From: a bacterium
GTDB lineage: Bacteria > UBA10199 > 2-02-FULL-44-16 > JAAZCA01
Direction: 5' to 3'
Length of the DNA stretch: 64,000 nt
NCBI GenBank assembly: GCA_021810905.1
Contig: JAJZQH010000003.1
Coordinates: 189,897 to 253,896, forward strand
Shown piece after piece: positions 1 to 7,785 of this stretch. The notes under the pieces were generated by a model, which did no database searches, was not told the origin of the DNA, and was given only the letters and a program-made list of their open reading frames with translations. Positions within the stretch are counted from its first letter, which is position 1, and every line of letters starts with the position of its first letter. The translations under genes and the position numbers were made by a program.

Positions 1-337
1 CGTTGCTCCCGCTCACTGCGACGCACGGCACGGAAAACCTGCCGCGCCACCAGGCCGCGATGTCGCCGAGCGCCTGCGTCGTATCGTCCACCTCCAGCGC
101 GGCCATGCCCGCCGGTACCGAAGAACCCCTGCGCACGATTGCGCCTGCGGCGCCGGCAGCCAAAGCGTCGCCCAGAAATTCGTGGCCGTCGAAATGCGCG
201 CCGGAGATCGCAACGAAGAGTTCTCCCCTCGCAATCTTTCTCGTGTCGATTGAGATCGAACTGAACGATGCGCGGGCATCGCCTCCTGCGATATTGCCCC
301 GCGTCGCCTTCGCTATGTCGGAAAGTGTGAATTTCAT
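1..337 (-). CDS. murF: MurF, UDP-MurNAc-tripeptide--D-Ala-D-Ala ligase (N-terminal part)
   Basis: Partial gene that runs off the left edge of the window; only about the first 112 residues are present. It opens MKFTLSDIAKATRGNIAGG and contains DTRKIARGELFVAISG followed by HFDGHEF, the substrate-binding N-terminal domain typical of MurF. The last visible residues, VAVSGSN, are the start of the P-loop that continues outside. MurF adds D-Ala-D-Ala to UDP-MurNAc-tripeptide in the cytoplasm. The ATG at 337 lies 7 bp after the murE stop, as expected for adjacent genes of a dcw operon. Confidence 0.9.
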   Translation of the reverse strand, partial: MKFTLSDIAKATRGNIAGGDARASFSSISIDTRKIARGELFVAISGAHFDGHEFLGDALAAGAAGAIVRRGSSVPAGMAALEVDDTTQALGDIAAWWRGRFSVPCVAVSGSN

Positions 338-344
338 ATCCTCA

Positions 345-1841
345 TCATTTCAATAATTCCGATAGCACCTCACGGTCGTCGAAGTGGATGCGCCTGTCGC
401 CGATTATCTGATAATCCTCGTGCCCTTTGCCGGCCACGACTATCACGTCGCCCCGGCGCGCAAGAGAGACTGCGCGGGTTATCGCTTCCCTGCGGTCGAC
501 GATGACCTCGTATCCGACTTCTCCGGAAAATTTCGGGGCCTGCTCGCGTACGCCGGGGAGTATCTCCTCGATGATCGCCTCCGGGCTCTCGCTGCGCGGG
601 TTGTCGCTCGTCACGATGACGATATCCGCAAGCCCCGCTACCGCGCGCCCCATCAGCGGCCGCTTCTTCCTGTCACGGTCGCCGCCGCATCCGAAGACCG
701 CGATCAGGCGCCCGCCTCTGCCGTTCATGAGTTCCTTTGCGTGCGAGAGCACATTTTCCAACGCGTCCGGTTTGTGCGCGTAGTCGACCAGCGCCAGCAC
801 GCCGCGGTCGTTTTTCACCGCCTCGAATCTGCCCGGAACGTATGTGAGATTTTCAATGCCTTCGCGTATCTTCTCGATCGGAATCCCTATCCTCACAGCA
901 GCGGCGACAGCCGCGAGGATATTCTGGGCATTGAAACTGCCGCAGAGCCTTGAGCGGCACTGGAAAGATCCGGCGGGCGTCTCCACGCGCATGCGAAGTC
1001 CTGAGGAATCGAATTTCAAATCAGATGCCGTCACATCCGCGGGATTCTTGAGAGCGAACAGGATCACAGGTACGGTGGAGCGCCGCGCCATCTCCAGCCC
1101 GTAAGGATCGTCGGCGTTGATCGCGGCCACGGCAGCTGGCTTTCCGCTCTCCAGCAGGATCCTCTCGAAGAGGATCGCCTTTGCCGCGAAATAGTCATCC
1201 ATGCCGTTGTGGTAATCCATATGTTCCGGCGTGAGGTTCGTGAAGATGCCCGCGTCGAAACGGCAGCCGGCTACGCGCTCCTGCGTGAGAGCATGAGAGG
1301 AGACCTCCAGGGCGCACGCGCTGCATCCGGATTTGCGCATGCGCGCGAGCAGCCGCTGGATATCGAGCGACTGAGGGGTCGTCTGAGTAGCCTTTATGCG
1401 CTCTCCTGGGAATCTGCATTCCACAGTCCCGATGACGCCGGACGGTTTGCCCGCGGATGCGAATATGGATTCCATCAGATATGTGATCGTGGTCTTGCCG
1501 CTCGTTCCGGTGACGCCCACGACCGTCATCGACGCCGACGGATCGCCCAGCAGGCGGGCCGACATGAATCCCAGGGCTCGCCGCGAATCATCGACGACCA
1601 CGTTGGAAGCGTTTCCGTGTATCTCCGCCGGCCGCTCGCTCACGACCGCAATCGCCCCCCGCGCCACGGCGTCTCCGGCGAACTCCACGCCGTCGCGCTT
1701 CGTCCCTTTTATCGCCACAAAGCAGGCGCCGGGCGCCGCGTCCGCCGCGTCGTAGGCGAGGTCGGTCACTTCCACCTCCGCGCTCCCGCGCATCTCGCGG
1801 ACATCTATGCCCTGTAATAATTCAACAAGCTTCATGGTCAT
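345..1841 (-). CDS. murE: MurE, UDP-MurNAc-L-Ala-D-Glu:meso-DAP ligase
   Basis: 498 residues, the usual MurE length. Adds the third residue to the peptidoglycan stem peptide in the cytoplasm. The ATP-binding loop GTSGKTT is at about residues 112-118, TTPQSLD follows near 154, and DNPR at about 413-416 is the motif that selects meso-diaminopimelate over lysine. An alternative ATG two codons in (1835) would remove only MT. It lies between ftsI (28 bp upstream) and murF (7 bp downstream) in the dcw order, so co-transcription is expected. Confidence 0.97.
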   Translation of the reverse strand: MTMKLVELLQGIDVREMRGSAEVEVTDLAYDAADAAPGACFVAIKGTKRDGVEFAGDAVARGAIAVVSERPAEIHGNASNVVVDDSRRALGFMSARLLGDPSASMTVVGVTGTSGKTTITYLMESIFASAGKPSGVIGTVECRFPGERIKATQTTPQSLDIQRLLARMRKSGCSACALEVSSHALTQERVAGCRFDAGIFTNLTPEHMDYHNGMDDYFAAKAILFERILLESGKPAAVAAINADDPYGLEMARRSTVPVILFALKNPADVTASDLKFDSSGLRMRVETPAGSFQCRSRLCGSFNAQNILAAVAAAVRIGIPIEKIREGIENLTYVPGRFEAVKNDRGVLALVDYAHKPDALENVLSHAKELMNGRGGRLIAVFGCGGDRDRKKRPLMGRAVAGLADIVIVTSDNPRSESPEAIIEEILPGVREQAPKFSGEVGYEVIVDRREAITRAVSLARRGDVIVVAGKGHEDYQIIGDRRIHFDDREVLSELLK

Positions 1842-1868
1842 CTGCCTTTAGTTGTAAGCATTCAGCCG

Positions 1869-3863
1869 TCACATCATCGGCCTGAATTCAACCGTGCACC
1901 TCGCTCCCGGATCTATAGCGCTTCCAGGCGGAGGGATCTGGTTCACGGCGACCCCGCTGCCCTTGAATTCCCAATCGATCTCCGCATCCTTTGCCGCAGC
2001 CAGGACTCCGCGCATCGTGAGTCCGCTGAAATCAGGCAGCCGCCAGGTTCCATCGTCATGCTGCACCGCCTGAGATGCATTTGATTCATCCGACGCGATT
2101 ACCGCCAGCTCCTCCACATCCGATGCGGCGGGCAAAGACTGCGCCGTCGTCACGAGCGTGGACGGAACCTTGAGATAATGAAGCGACTCCTCGACTATCG
2201 TCTTGAATATAGGAGCAGCCACCTGCCCTCCGTAATATGCACCGCGCGGTTCATCCATTCCCACGAATACGGCGATGCGCGGCGCGTCAGCGGGCGCAAA
2301 ACCGACGAATGACGCATAATAGCGGCCCTGTGCGTAACGGCCCGTTCGCGAATCGGCCTTCTGCGCAGTGCCCGTCTTCCCGGCCATCGGATACTCAAGG
2401 CTTGCGGCCAGCGTTCCTGTTCCGCCTTCCTGCGTCACTCTCCTGAGAAGGCCGGTCATCATCTTCGCCGCAGCCTCGCTTATCGGCTCGCTGACTATCT
2501 CGGGCGCGGCTTCGAAGAGGACCTCGTTGCGATCGTTGGTGATACGCTTCACCACGTAAGGCTTCATCAATTTTCCGCCGTTCGCTATAGCTGCGAAGGC
2601 CACCGCAGTCTGGAGCGGCGTGACCGCTATACCCTGGCCGAACGCGATGGTGGCGAACTGTATCTGCGACCAGCGCTGGCGCGGTGAGAGAATCCCGGCA
2701 TCCTCGCCGGGGAGATCGATGCCCGTCTTCCTGCCGAACCCGAACGACTTGATCGCCTGTTCAACCCGCTCCTCGCCCAGCTGCTGCTCCACCTTGTACG
2801 CGCCGATGTTGCTCGACACCCTGATTATGTCCGCAACGGACAATTTTCCGTGCGCGTGCGAGTCGCGGACGATGTTCGTCCCTATCTTGATGGCCCCGCC
2901 CTCGCAGTTGAATATATCCTCGGGTTTCACCGCCCCCGCACTGAGCGCCGCGGAGACGATTATCACCTTAAAGGTCGAACCCGGTTCGTGCGGCTCCACG
3001 ATAGCGCTGTTGCGCCAGCTCGAGAGCGGATAGCGCTCGTAGTCGTTGGGATCGAACGTAGGCATGTTCGATACCGCGAGTATAGCCCCTGTGCGGACGT
3101 CGACTACTACCGCCTGACCGGCGCGCGCGTTGGCGGTTGTTACTCCTTTTTCCAGCGCACGGTCGGCTATGTACTGCAGCGTCTTGTCGATCGTGAGCTC
3201 GACGTTCTTCTGCTCTGTTTCGCCCTCGTCTCCGTCGGGCGAGAGATAGAGATGCCCGCGCGCGTCGCGCTTCACGTCCCTGGATTCGGTTCGCTGCGAG
3301 AGTACGTCGTCGTACATGAGTTCGACGCCGCCCAAAGGCTCGGTGTCAAAGCCTACTGCGCCGAGCACGGAAGCGCCCACCGTGCCGTTTGGATAGGAGC
3401 GCCTGCCCTCCCTCATTGAATATACACCGTCGATATTGAGCGCCTTGATCTGCTGGGATTCAGCGATGCTTACCCTGCGCTTTACCCATACGAATTTTCG
3501 GTGCGACGTGAGCCTGTCGAACAGTTGCGAACGGTCCACGCGAAGCGCGGCAGCGAGTTTTTCAGCGGCATCGACCGGATTCTGTATTTCTCTCGGATTA
3601 GCAAAGATCGAATCCACCATCACGTCTATGGCCATCTCGCGGCCGGCGGCGTCGAGGATCTTTCCCCTCATACTGCTCTCGCGAACCGCGGTGCGATACT
3701 GCCTGAGCGCAACCTTTTCGATGTTCGCGTTATCCTTTAGATGGAACGCCACGGCGCGGCTTACGAGGATGCCGAAGAACAGGGCAAAAAAAGCGGCCAC
3801 CGCGTAGATGCGCTTTACGCCCCGCCCTTCGCCCCCGCGCTCTGATTTTTTGAATCTCGGCAT
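1869..3863 (-). CDS. ftsI: FtsI/PBP3-type peptidoglycan transpeptidase with a C-terminal PASTA domain
   Basis: Class B penicillin-binding protein of 664 residues that cross-links septal peptidoglycan in the periplasm. One N-terminal membrane anchor (about residues 20-38) is followed by a dimerisation domain and the transpeptidase domain. The active-site motifs STFK (Ser296), SSN (350-352) and KTGT (496-499) are all present. The last 55 or so residues (LPDFSGLTMRGVLAAA to the end) form one PASTA domain, found in some FtsI/SpoVD proteins. A TTG at 3869 would extend it by two codons; the ATG at 3863 is preferred. A long hairpin (3873-3946) ends just upstream of the start. Confidence 0.95.
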   Translation of the reverse strand: MPRFKKSERGGEGRGVKRIYAVAAFFALFFGILVSRAVAFHLKDNANIEKVALRQYRTAVRESSMRGKILDAAGREMAIDVMVDSIFANPREIQNPVDAAEKLAAALRVDRSQLFDRLTSHRKFVWVKRRVSIAESQQIKALNIDGVYSMREGRRSYPNGTVGASVLGAVGFDTEPLGGVELMYDDVLSQRTESRDVKRDARGHLYLSPDGDEGETEQKNVELTIDKTLQYIADRALEKGVTTANARAGQAVVVDVRTGAILAVSNMPTFDPNDYERYPLSSWRNSAIVEPHEPGSTFKVIIVSAALSAGAVKPEDIFNCEGGAIKIGTNIVRDSHAHGKLSVADIIRVSSNIGAYKVEQQLGEERVEQAIKSFGFGRKTGIDLPGEDAGILSPRQRWSQIQFATIAFGQGIAVTPLQTAVAFAAIANGGKLMKPYVVKRITNDRNEVLFEAAPEIVSEPISEAAAKMMTGLLRRVTQEGGTGTLAASLEYPMAGKTGTAQKADSRTGRYAQGRYYASFVGFAPADAPRIAVFVGMDEPRGAYYGGQVAAPIFKTIVEESLHYLKVPSTLVTTAQSLPAASDVEELAVIASDESNASQAVQHDDGTWRLPDFSGLTMRGVLAAAKDAEIDWEFKGSGVAVNQIPPPGSAIDPGARCTVEFRPMM

Positions 3864-3872
3864 CTTCAATCT

Positions 3873-3946
3873 CGTCGTTCGTCGTTCGTCGTTCGTGAAT
3901 CGTAAAACCGGTTTTACGATCGACGAACGACTAACGACGAACGACG
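3873..3946. repeat. 74-bp near-perfect hairpin repeat between ftsL and ftsI
   Basis: Two 37-nt arms, 3873-3909 and 3910-3946, are reverse complements at 34 of 37 positions with no loop. Each arm holds three copies of a CGTCGTT/AACGACG unit plus a GTAAAACC/GGTTTTAC core at the centre. It begins 3 bp after the ftsL stop and ends 9 bp before the ftsI ATG, so the dcw transcript would carry a long stem next to the ftsI ribosome binding region. It looks like an interspersed palindromic repeat; no second copy was found in this window. Confidence 0.9.
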
Positions 3947-3948
3947 AT

Positions 3949-4284
3949 TTACGGTTGTACTATCACCACCTCATCTCCATTCGGCAGCCTCATGCCGAAG
4001 CGCTGTACCGCCACCTCGGCCAGCCGTTCCGCCGACTTCTGCGCGGCGACTTCGGCCTCCAGCATGTCGCGCTGCTGCGCGAGCTCTGTCGTCTCCTTGC
4101 GTATGCGGCTGACTTCGTAGCCGAGCTGGATCACCTGTATTCGCGTCCACACGTAGAGCAGTGCGAGCACGACCACGACCGCGAGCAGGGTGAAGGCCTG
4201 CCTCAGATACCGGCGGCTCTCCGCCGCCTTCTTCGGGGCTATCGGCTGCCGCCTGACCGCTGTGATCATCGAGATAGAGCTCAT
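3949..4284 (-). CDS. ftsL: FtsL-like divisome protein
   Basis: Small bitopic protein of 111 residues. A cytoplasmic N-terminus with several basic residues precedes one membrane segment (about residues 32-48, LLAVVVVLALLYVW). A periplasmic heptad-like helix rich in Glu, Arg and Leu follows (VSRIRKETTELAQQRDMLEA). Size, topology and position between rsmH and ftsI fit FtsL, which bridges FtsB/FtsQ and the FtsWI synthase. FtsL diverges quickly, so topology and synteny carry the call. Its ATG overlaps the rsmH stop (ATGA), implying translational coupling. Confidence 0.88.
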   Translation of the reverse strand: MSSISMITAVRRQPIAPKKAAESRRYLRQAFTLLAVVVVLALLYVWTRIQVIQLGYEVSRIRKETTELAQQRDMLEAEVAAQKSAERLAEVAVQRFGMRLPNGDEVVIVQP

Positions 4285-5189
4285 GTTCGTTCAATCACTC
4301 GCATCTTGGCGCTCCTTGCGCGCGGGTTCGTTTTCACTTCTTCATCCGTTGGAACGATAGCCCTGCGCGACGGGAGCGTGTATTCGCCCTCGGCCGCAAT
4401 CCTGCGGAAGGAATGCTTTACGCGCCTGTCCTCCAGCGAGTGATAGCTGATGACGACCATCCTCCCGCCTTCGGAAAGAAGCGCCGGCGCTGATGTCAAA
4501 AAACGATCCAGTTCGCCCAGCTCGTCGTTCACAGCAATGCGGATCGCCTGAAATACTCGCGTAGCCGGGTGAATTCTCGATCGCCGCGCGATCGGAGGAA
4601 CGGCGCCCATAACCGCTTGGGCTAGTTCGCCCGTAGTCTTCACCCGTCTGCCGGCCAGCGCCCTGGCTATCCTGCCCGCGTATCTCTCCTCGCCGAATTC
4701 GCGCAGTATCTTCGAGAGCTCCTCTTCGTCCACCCTCTCCAGGAGATCTGCTGCGCTCTCACCGCACTCCGGGTCCATCCTCATGTCGAGCGGCGCATCG
4801 CTTCTGAAGCTGAAGCCCCGCCCTCCGCTGTCCAACTGATAGCTCGATACTCCAAGGTCCGCGAAGATCCCGTCCGCGCGCTCAATTTCCAATTCTTTCA
4901 GAATTGCTGCGATCTCTCCCATCTTGCCGCGCACTATCGTGGCTCGTGCGCCTTCCGTGGAGAGGCGCGATCTCGCCGCCTCTATCGCATCCGGATCGCG
5001 GTCGATGCCTATGAGCCTTCCGTCCGGCGCCGTGGCTTCGAGGATAAGAGCGGCATGGCCGCCGCCTCCGAGCGTTACGTCCACTATGAGCTTCCCGGGC
5101 AACGCCTTGAGGAGTGAAATCGCCTCGCCGGCCATCACCGGCCGGTGAAGGAATTCCGCCCGGCCGGCGCACTCCGACTCCCCGGTCAT
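4281..5189 (-). CDS. rsmH: RsmH, 16S rRNA (cytosine-1402-N4)-methyltransferase
   Basis: 302 residues from the ATG at 5189, matching family length; the open frame continues upstream but that part is Arg-rich out-of-frame-like sequence. Residues HRPVMAGEAISLL, the SAM-binding VTLGGGGHA, GIDRDPDAI, ADLGVSSYQLD and the C-terminal SYHSLEDRRVKHSF are RsmH signatures. It N4-methylates C1402 in the ribosomal P site. The start overlaps the STAS gene stop by ATGA and its stop overlaps ftsL by ATGA, so three genes are coupled in series. Confidence 0.96.
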   Translation of the reverse strand: MTGESECAGRAEFLHRPVMAGEAISLLKALPGKLIVDVTLGGGGHAALILEATAPDGRLIGIDRDPDAIEAARSRLSTEGARATIVRGKMGEIAAILKELEIERADGIFADLGVSSYQLDSGGRGFSFRSDAPLDMRMDPECGESAADLLERVDEEELSKILREFGEERYAGRIARALAGRRVKTTGELAQAVMGAVPPIARRSRIHPATRVFQAIRIAVNDELGELDRFLTSAPALLSEGGRMVVISYHSLEDRRVKHSFRRIAAEGEYTLPSRRAIVPTDEEVKTNPRARSAKMRVIERT

Positions 5190-5539
5190 TGAGGTTCTCC
5201 GCCGGGAATCTCGCCAAGAAAAGCAAGCAGCGCGTCCTCGACGGACGAATATATCTGCTCGTCGAGACCCATGGCCTCGAGAATGCGGCGCACGTAACCG
5301 CTGGCCGCGGCCATTTTGAGATCGCCGCCATCGCACTGAAATTCCACTATGCGCTCGGCGATGCGCTGCACCATCCGGTAATCGAGGTGTCGCAGGCCCT
5401 CGAAGTTGAGCACCACGTTGTGCTGATCGCACGCGGCGAGCGAATGCAGCAACTCATCCAGCACGTGCGCATTGCGCCGCGAGAGTTCGCCGTCGATACC
5501 GACGACCGAGATGTCGTGAAAGCGTTTGACCTCGAACAT
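5186..5539 (-). CDS. STAS-domain protein inserted in the dcw operon
   Basis: 117 residues, starting 2 bp after the mraZ stop and ending in an ATGA overlap with rsmH. The fold signature is that of STAS/SpoIIAA anti-anti-sigma proteins: an N-terminal beta-rich part, then NVVLNFEGLRHLDYRMVQRI and the helix VRRILEAMGLDEQIY, which matches the usual VRRVLxxxGLDxxF stretch. The usual phospho-acceptor DSSG is replaced by DYRM, so regulation by serine phosphorylation looks lost. No anti-sigma kinase or sigma factor lies nearby. A cell-wall or division related partner-binding role is inferred only from position. Confidence 0.8.
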   Translation of the reverse strand: MFEVKRFHDISVVGIDGELSRRNAHVLDELLHSLAACDQHNVVLNFEGLRHLDYRMVQRIAERIVEFQCDGGDLKMAAASGYVRRILEAMGLDEQIYSSVEDALLAFLGEIPGGEPQ

Positions 5540-5541
5540 AA

Positions 5542-5982
5542 TTACAATCCCAGATCGGCAAGTTTGGCGCCCATGCCGTCGAGCTTCGCGTGAGCGCCCT
5601 GGAAGACCTGATCCCACCGCTCGCGAGCCCAGAGCTCGAAGCGTCTCGACATGCCAACGATCACCACATCGCGGGTGAGCCCCGCGTATTCGCGCAGAGA
5701 CGGAGGGACGAGGATTCTGCCCTGCCTGTCTATCGGACACTCCGATGCAGCAGAAATGAAGACCCTCTGCAGAGCCTTGACCTCTTCCATGAACTGCGGA
5801 AGGGCCGCAACCTTTCGCTCCAGCTCCTGCCACTCGGCCGCTGTGTACGCCCAGAGGCAGCCGTCGAAATTCGTGACGATAAGGCGCTCGTCCGAGCCTG
5901 CGGCAAGGATCTCCCTGAAGTGCTTTGGCACCGAGATCCTGCCCTTTGAGTCTATCTGATGATGATATCGCCCACGAAACAT
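5542..5982 (-). CDS. mraZ: MraZ, transcriptional regulator of the dcw cluster
   Basis: 146 residues with two tandem AbrB/SpoVT-type halves. Each holds the conserved DxxxR element: DSKGRISVP near the N-terminus and DRQGRILVPPSLR about 60 residues later. MraZ forms a ring-shaped oligomer that binds repeated TGGGN boxes and represses its own operon. Candidate boxes with 10-bp phasing lie just upstream (5990-6024). First gene of the dcw operon, as in most bacteria. Confidence 0.96.
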   Translation of the reverse strand: MFRGRYHHQIDSKGRISVPKHFREILAAGSDERLIVTNFDGCLWAYTAAEWQELERKVAALPQFMEEVKALQRVFISAASECPIDRQGRILVPPSLREYAGLTRDVVIVGMSRRFELWARERWDQVFQGAHAKLDGMGAKLADLGL

Positions 5983-5989
5983 GTTTTAA

Positions 5990-6024
5990 TCCCATTATTT
6001 AGGGACTCGTACCACTTCATCCCA
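5990..6024 (-). promoter_or_regulatory. MraZ operator boxes
   Basis: On the minus strand TGGGA (6024-6020), TGGTA (6014-6010) and TGGGA (5994-5990) recur at 10- and 20-bp intervals, the phasing known for MraZ targets (TGGGN boxes with 5-nt spacers). They fall between the predicted transcription start near 6029 and the mraZ ATG, so bound MraZ would block early transcription. Confidence 0.75.
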
Positions 6025-6035
6025 CTTAATGGGCA

Positions 6036-6064
6036 AAATAACGGCAATATCATCGCTCCGTCAA
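6036..6064 (-). promoter_or_regulatory. Predicted sigma70 promoter of the dcw operon
   Basis: On the minus strand a -35 box TTGACG (6064-6059) and a -10 box TTATTT (6041-6036) are separated by exactly 17 bp. The predicted start near 6029 leaves a leader of about 47 nt that contains the MraZ boxes. Confidence 0.65.
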
Positions 6065-6343
6065 GATTTTTCTCCTTCTAATTCCTTGAAAAAACAGGAT
6101 TTTTTCGATTTCGAGCCCAAAGGATGTCGCATAAAAAAGGGGCCCCAAATCGCTCCGTTGTGAATACATATAAAAGTAATATATCGGCAATGGCATATAA
6201 CCACTTGATATATAATACTTTATTTTTTAGAAATAATATTTGCGCCGGGGTATTCAGGAAAAGCAGCCCTGAAAAGACTTTCCGCACAACACCACTGTCG
6301 AAAGCCTACAACAACAGGTTTTAATGAGATTGGCAACGGGATT
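6065..6343. other. AT-rich intergenic region between mraZ and the CPBP gene
   Basis: The stretch lies between the dcw promoter and the 3' end of the CPBP protease gene. It is clearly AT-richer than its surroundings. Short open frames on both strands have no ribosome binding site and odd composition and look like noise. No convincing terminator or RNA gene was seen. Confidence 0.5.
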
Positions 6344-7165
6344 TTATCGCATGATCTGCATTTGCCGGCGAAGCAAGGTAACAGCCACGACGATGAAGGC
6401 TGCACCCCAGAAAAAGATCGCCCCATTGAAGAAGATCGAAGCGCCCTCGATGGGGAGTTCGAATCCGCGGAGGTGATTGAAGAAGGTCCACGAATTATTG
6501 AGCACGTGACAGAGGATCGACGCCCACAAGGAACCGGTGACAGCAAAGACCCATCCGAAAAGGATTCCCAGGAGAATGTAGAGGTGAAAATACCACGGAT
6601 TGCCGTGCAGCGCCGCAAAGATCACTGCGGTGACGAATATCGCCATAGCGTTTCCCCAGCGCCAAGCAAGGGAGCCCTGACAGAATCCCCTGAAGAATAT
6701 CTCCTCGCAGACGCCCGGAACGAGACAGAGGATGAAAAATTTCCAGACGACAGCGGCCGGAGCAGAAGCGTTCATCATCAGATCGTACTGCGCCTCTATT
6801 TCACTTGGCAGAGGAAAAAAGTGCTCGCTCGCCGCAGTCGTAAAATCCATGACGATGACCGCGCCGCAGGTGAGCATGATTACAAGTGCGATCACAGCTG
6901 CGCCTGGAATGTTGAGCGGCATGACCCTGCGGCGTTCGAATCGCAACAACCATACGAGGGCAATCGGTACGCCCGCGATCGCAACGAGTTCGTTCACGAG
7001 CACGCCCGTGGAAATATGCTCCGCCCTGATAAGGAAACTCGCCGGTATCTGCAGGGCCGATACCAGCGCCACTGCGAGGAATACCAGCGCGGGAGAAGGA
7101 ATCGTGGAGCCCGGCGTATAGAGGGCGCGGGCGAACGCTGCGAATCTTCCACAGGGTTGCATCAT
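6344..7165 (-). CDS. CPBP-family intramembrane metalloprotease
   Basis: 273 residues with about seven hydrophobic segments. The CPBP (Rce1/Abi) signature motifs are present: EEIFFRG after PGVC, then FAALHG, and the third motif LCHVLNNSW near the C-terminus. The glutamates and histidines are the presumed metal-site residues. Family members cleave prenylated or bacteriocin-like substrates in the membrane, or act in resistance; the substrate here is unknown. Its start overlaps the nitroreductase stop by ATGA, so the two are translationally coupled. Confidence 0.85.
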   Translation of the reverse strand: MMQPCGRFAAFARALYTPGSTIPSPALVFLAVALVSALQIPASFLIRAEHISTGVLVNELVAIAGVPIALVWLLRFERRRVMPLNIPGAAVIALVIMLTCGAVIVMDFTTAASEHFFPLPSEIEAQYDLMMNASAPAAVVWKFFILCLVPGVCEEIFFRGFCQGSLAWRWGNAMAIFVTAVIFAALHGNPWYFHLYILLGILFGWVFAVTGSLWASILCHVLNNSWTFFNHLRGFELPIEGASIFFNGAIFFWGAAFIVVAVTLLRRQMQIMR

Positions 7166-7683
7166 CTGAACTCCGTGACGTCTTCGATGTGGCGCCGCTG
7201 CGGAACGCGAACAGCGTGTTCGGCGGGCGCGCCTATGGGCAGGATCGCGACAGGTCGCAGATGCGAAGGGAGCTTGAGTATTTCCGCAGCCTTTGCCTCG
7301 TCAAAAGCGCCGACCCAGCATGAAGCGAGCGAGAGCGCATTTGCGGCGAGAAGCATATTCTCCACGGCGGCCGCCGTCTCCTGCAGCGCATAGGTGCCGC
7401 GGCCACGGTCTCCGTATTTGCTGCCCGCCCTCTCCATGTCCGCGCAGACCACGATAGCGACCGGCGCCTGGTCGATGAATGCCTGATGCCCTGCCTTTGC
7501 AGCGATCTCGCCCTTTAAGGCCTTGTCCCTCAACACCACGAAATGCCACGACTGTCCGTTGCCCGCGGAAGGCGCCATGATAGCGGCGTCAAGAATCTTG
7601 CGGACCTGCTCGTCACTTACCGGCACGTCCTGCTTGAACTTTCGCACCGACCTGCGCGAGTTAATCACTTCAAAGAAATCCAT
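7162..7683 (-). CDS. Nitroreductase-family FMN oxidoreductase
   Basis: 173 residues. SRRSVRKF near the N-terminus is the FMN phosphate-binding motif, and APSAGNGQSWHFVVL is the second conserved block. LASCWVGAFDE and LPIGAPAEH complete the C-terminal flavin-binding half. The family uses NAD(P)H and FMN to reduce nitro compounds, quinones or other electron-poor substrates in the cytoplasm. A strong AAAGGAGG site precedes the ATG. It is the first gene of a two-gene unit with the CPBP protease. Confidence 0.92.
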   Translation of the reverse strand: MDFFEVINSRRSVRKFKQDVPVSDEQVRKILDAAIMAPSAGNGQSWHFVVLRDKALKGEIAAKAGHQAFIDQAPVAIVVCADMERAGSKYGDRGRGTYALQETAAAVENMLLAANALSLASCWVGAFDEAKAAEILKLPSHLRPVAILPIGAPAEHAVRVPQRRHIEDVTEFR

Positions 7684-7785
7684 CGATGCCTCCTTTGAAC
7701 TCTCTCAATACATCTTTCATGAGCATTCGATCAATGTGAAAAAAGATATCTTGCAACGCGTGGGAAAGTTCATAATCTCCCCGCC

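Noticed and set aside
3-356. A 117-residue open frame on the plus strand at the left edge
   Set aside because: It is antisense to murF, whose N-terminal motifs are clear, and has no ribosome site.
5186-5995. A 269-residue minus frame covering mraZ and the STAS gene
   Set aside because: Its first 152 residues are out of frame with mraZ; only the part from 5539 is the STAS protein.
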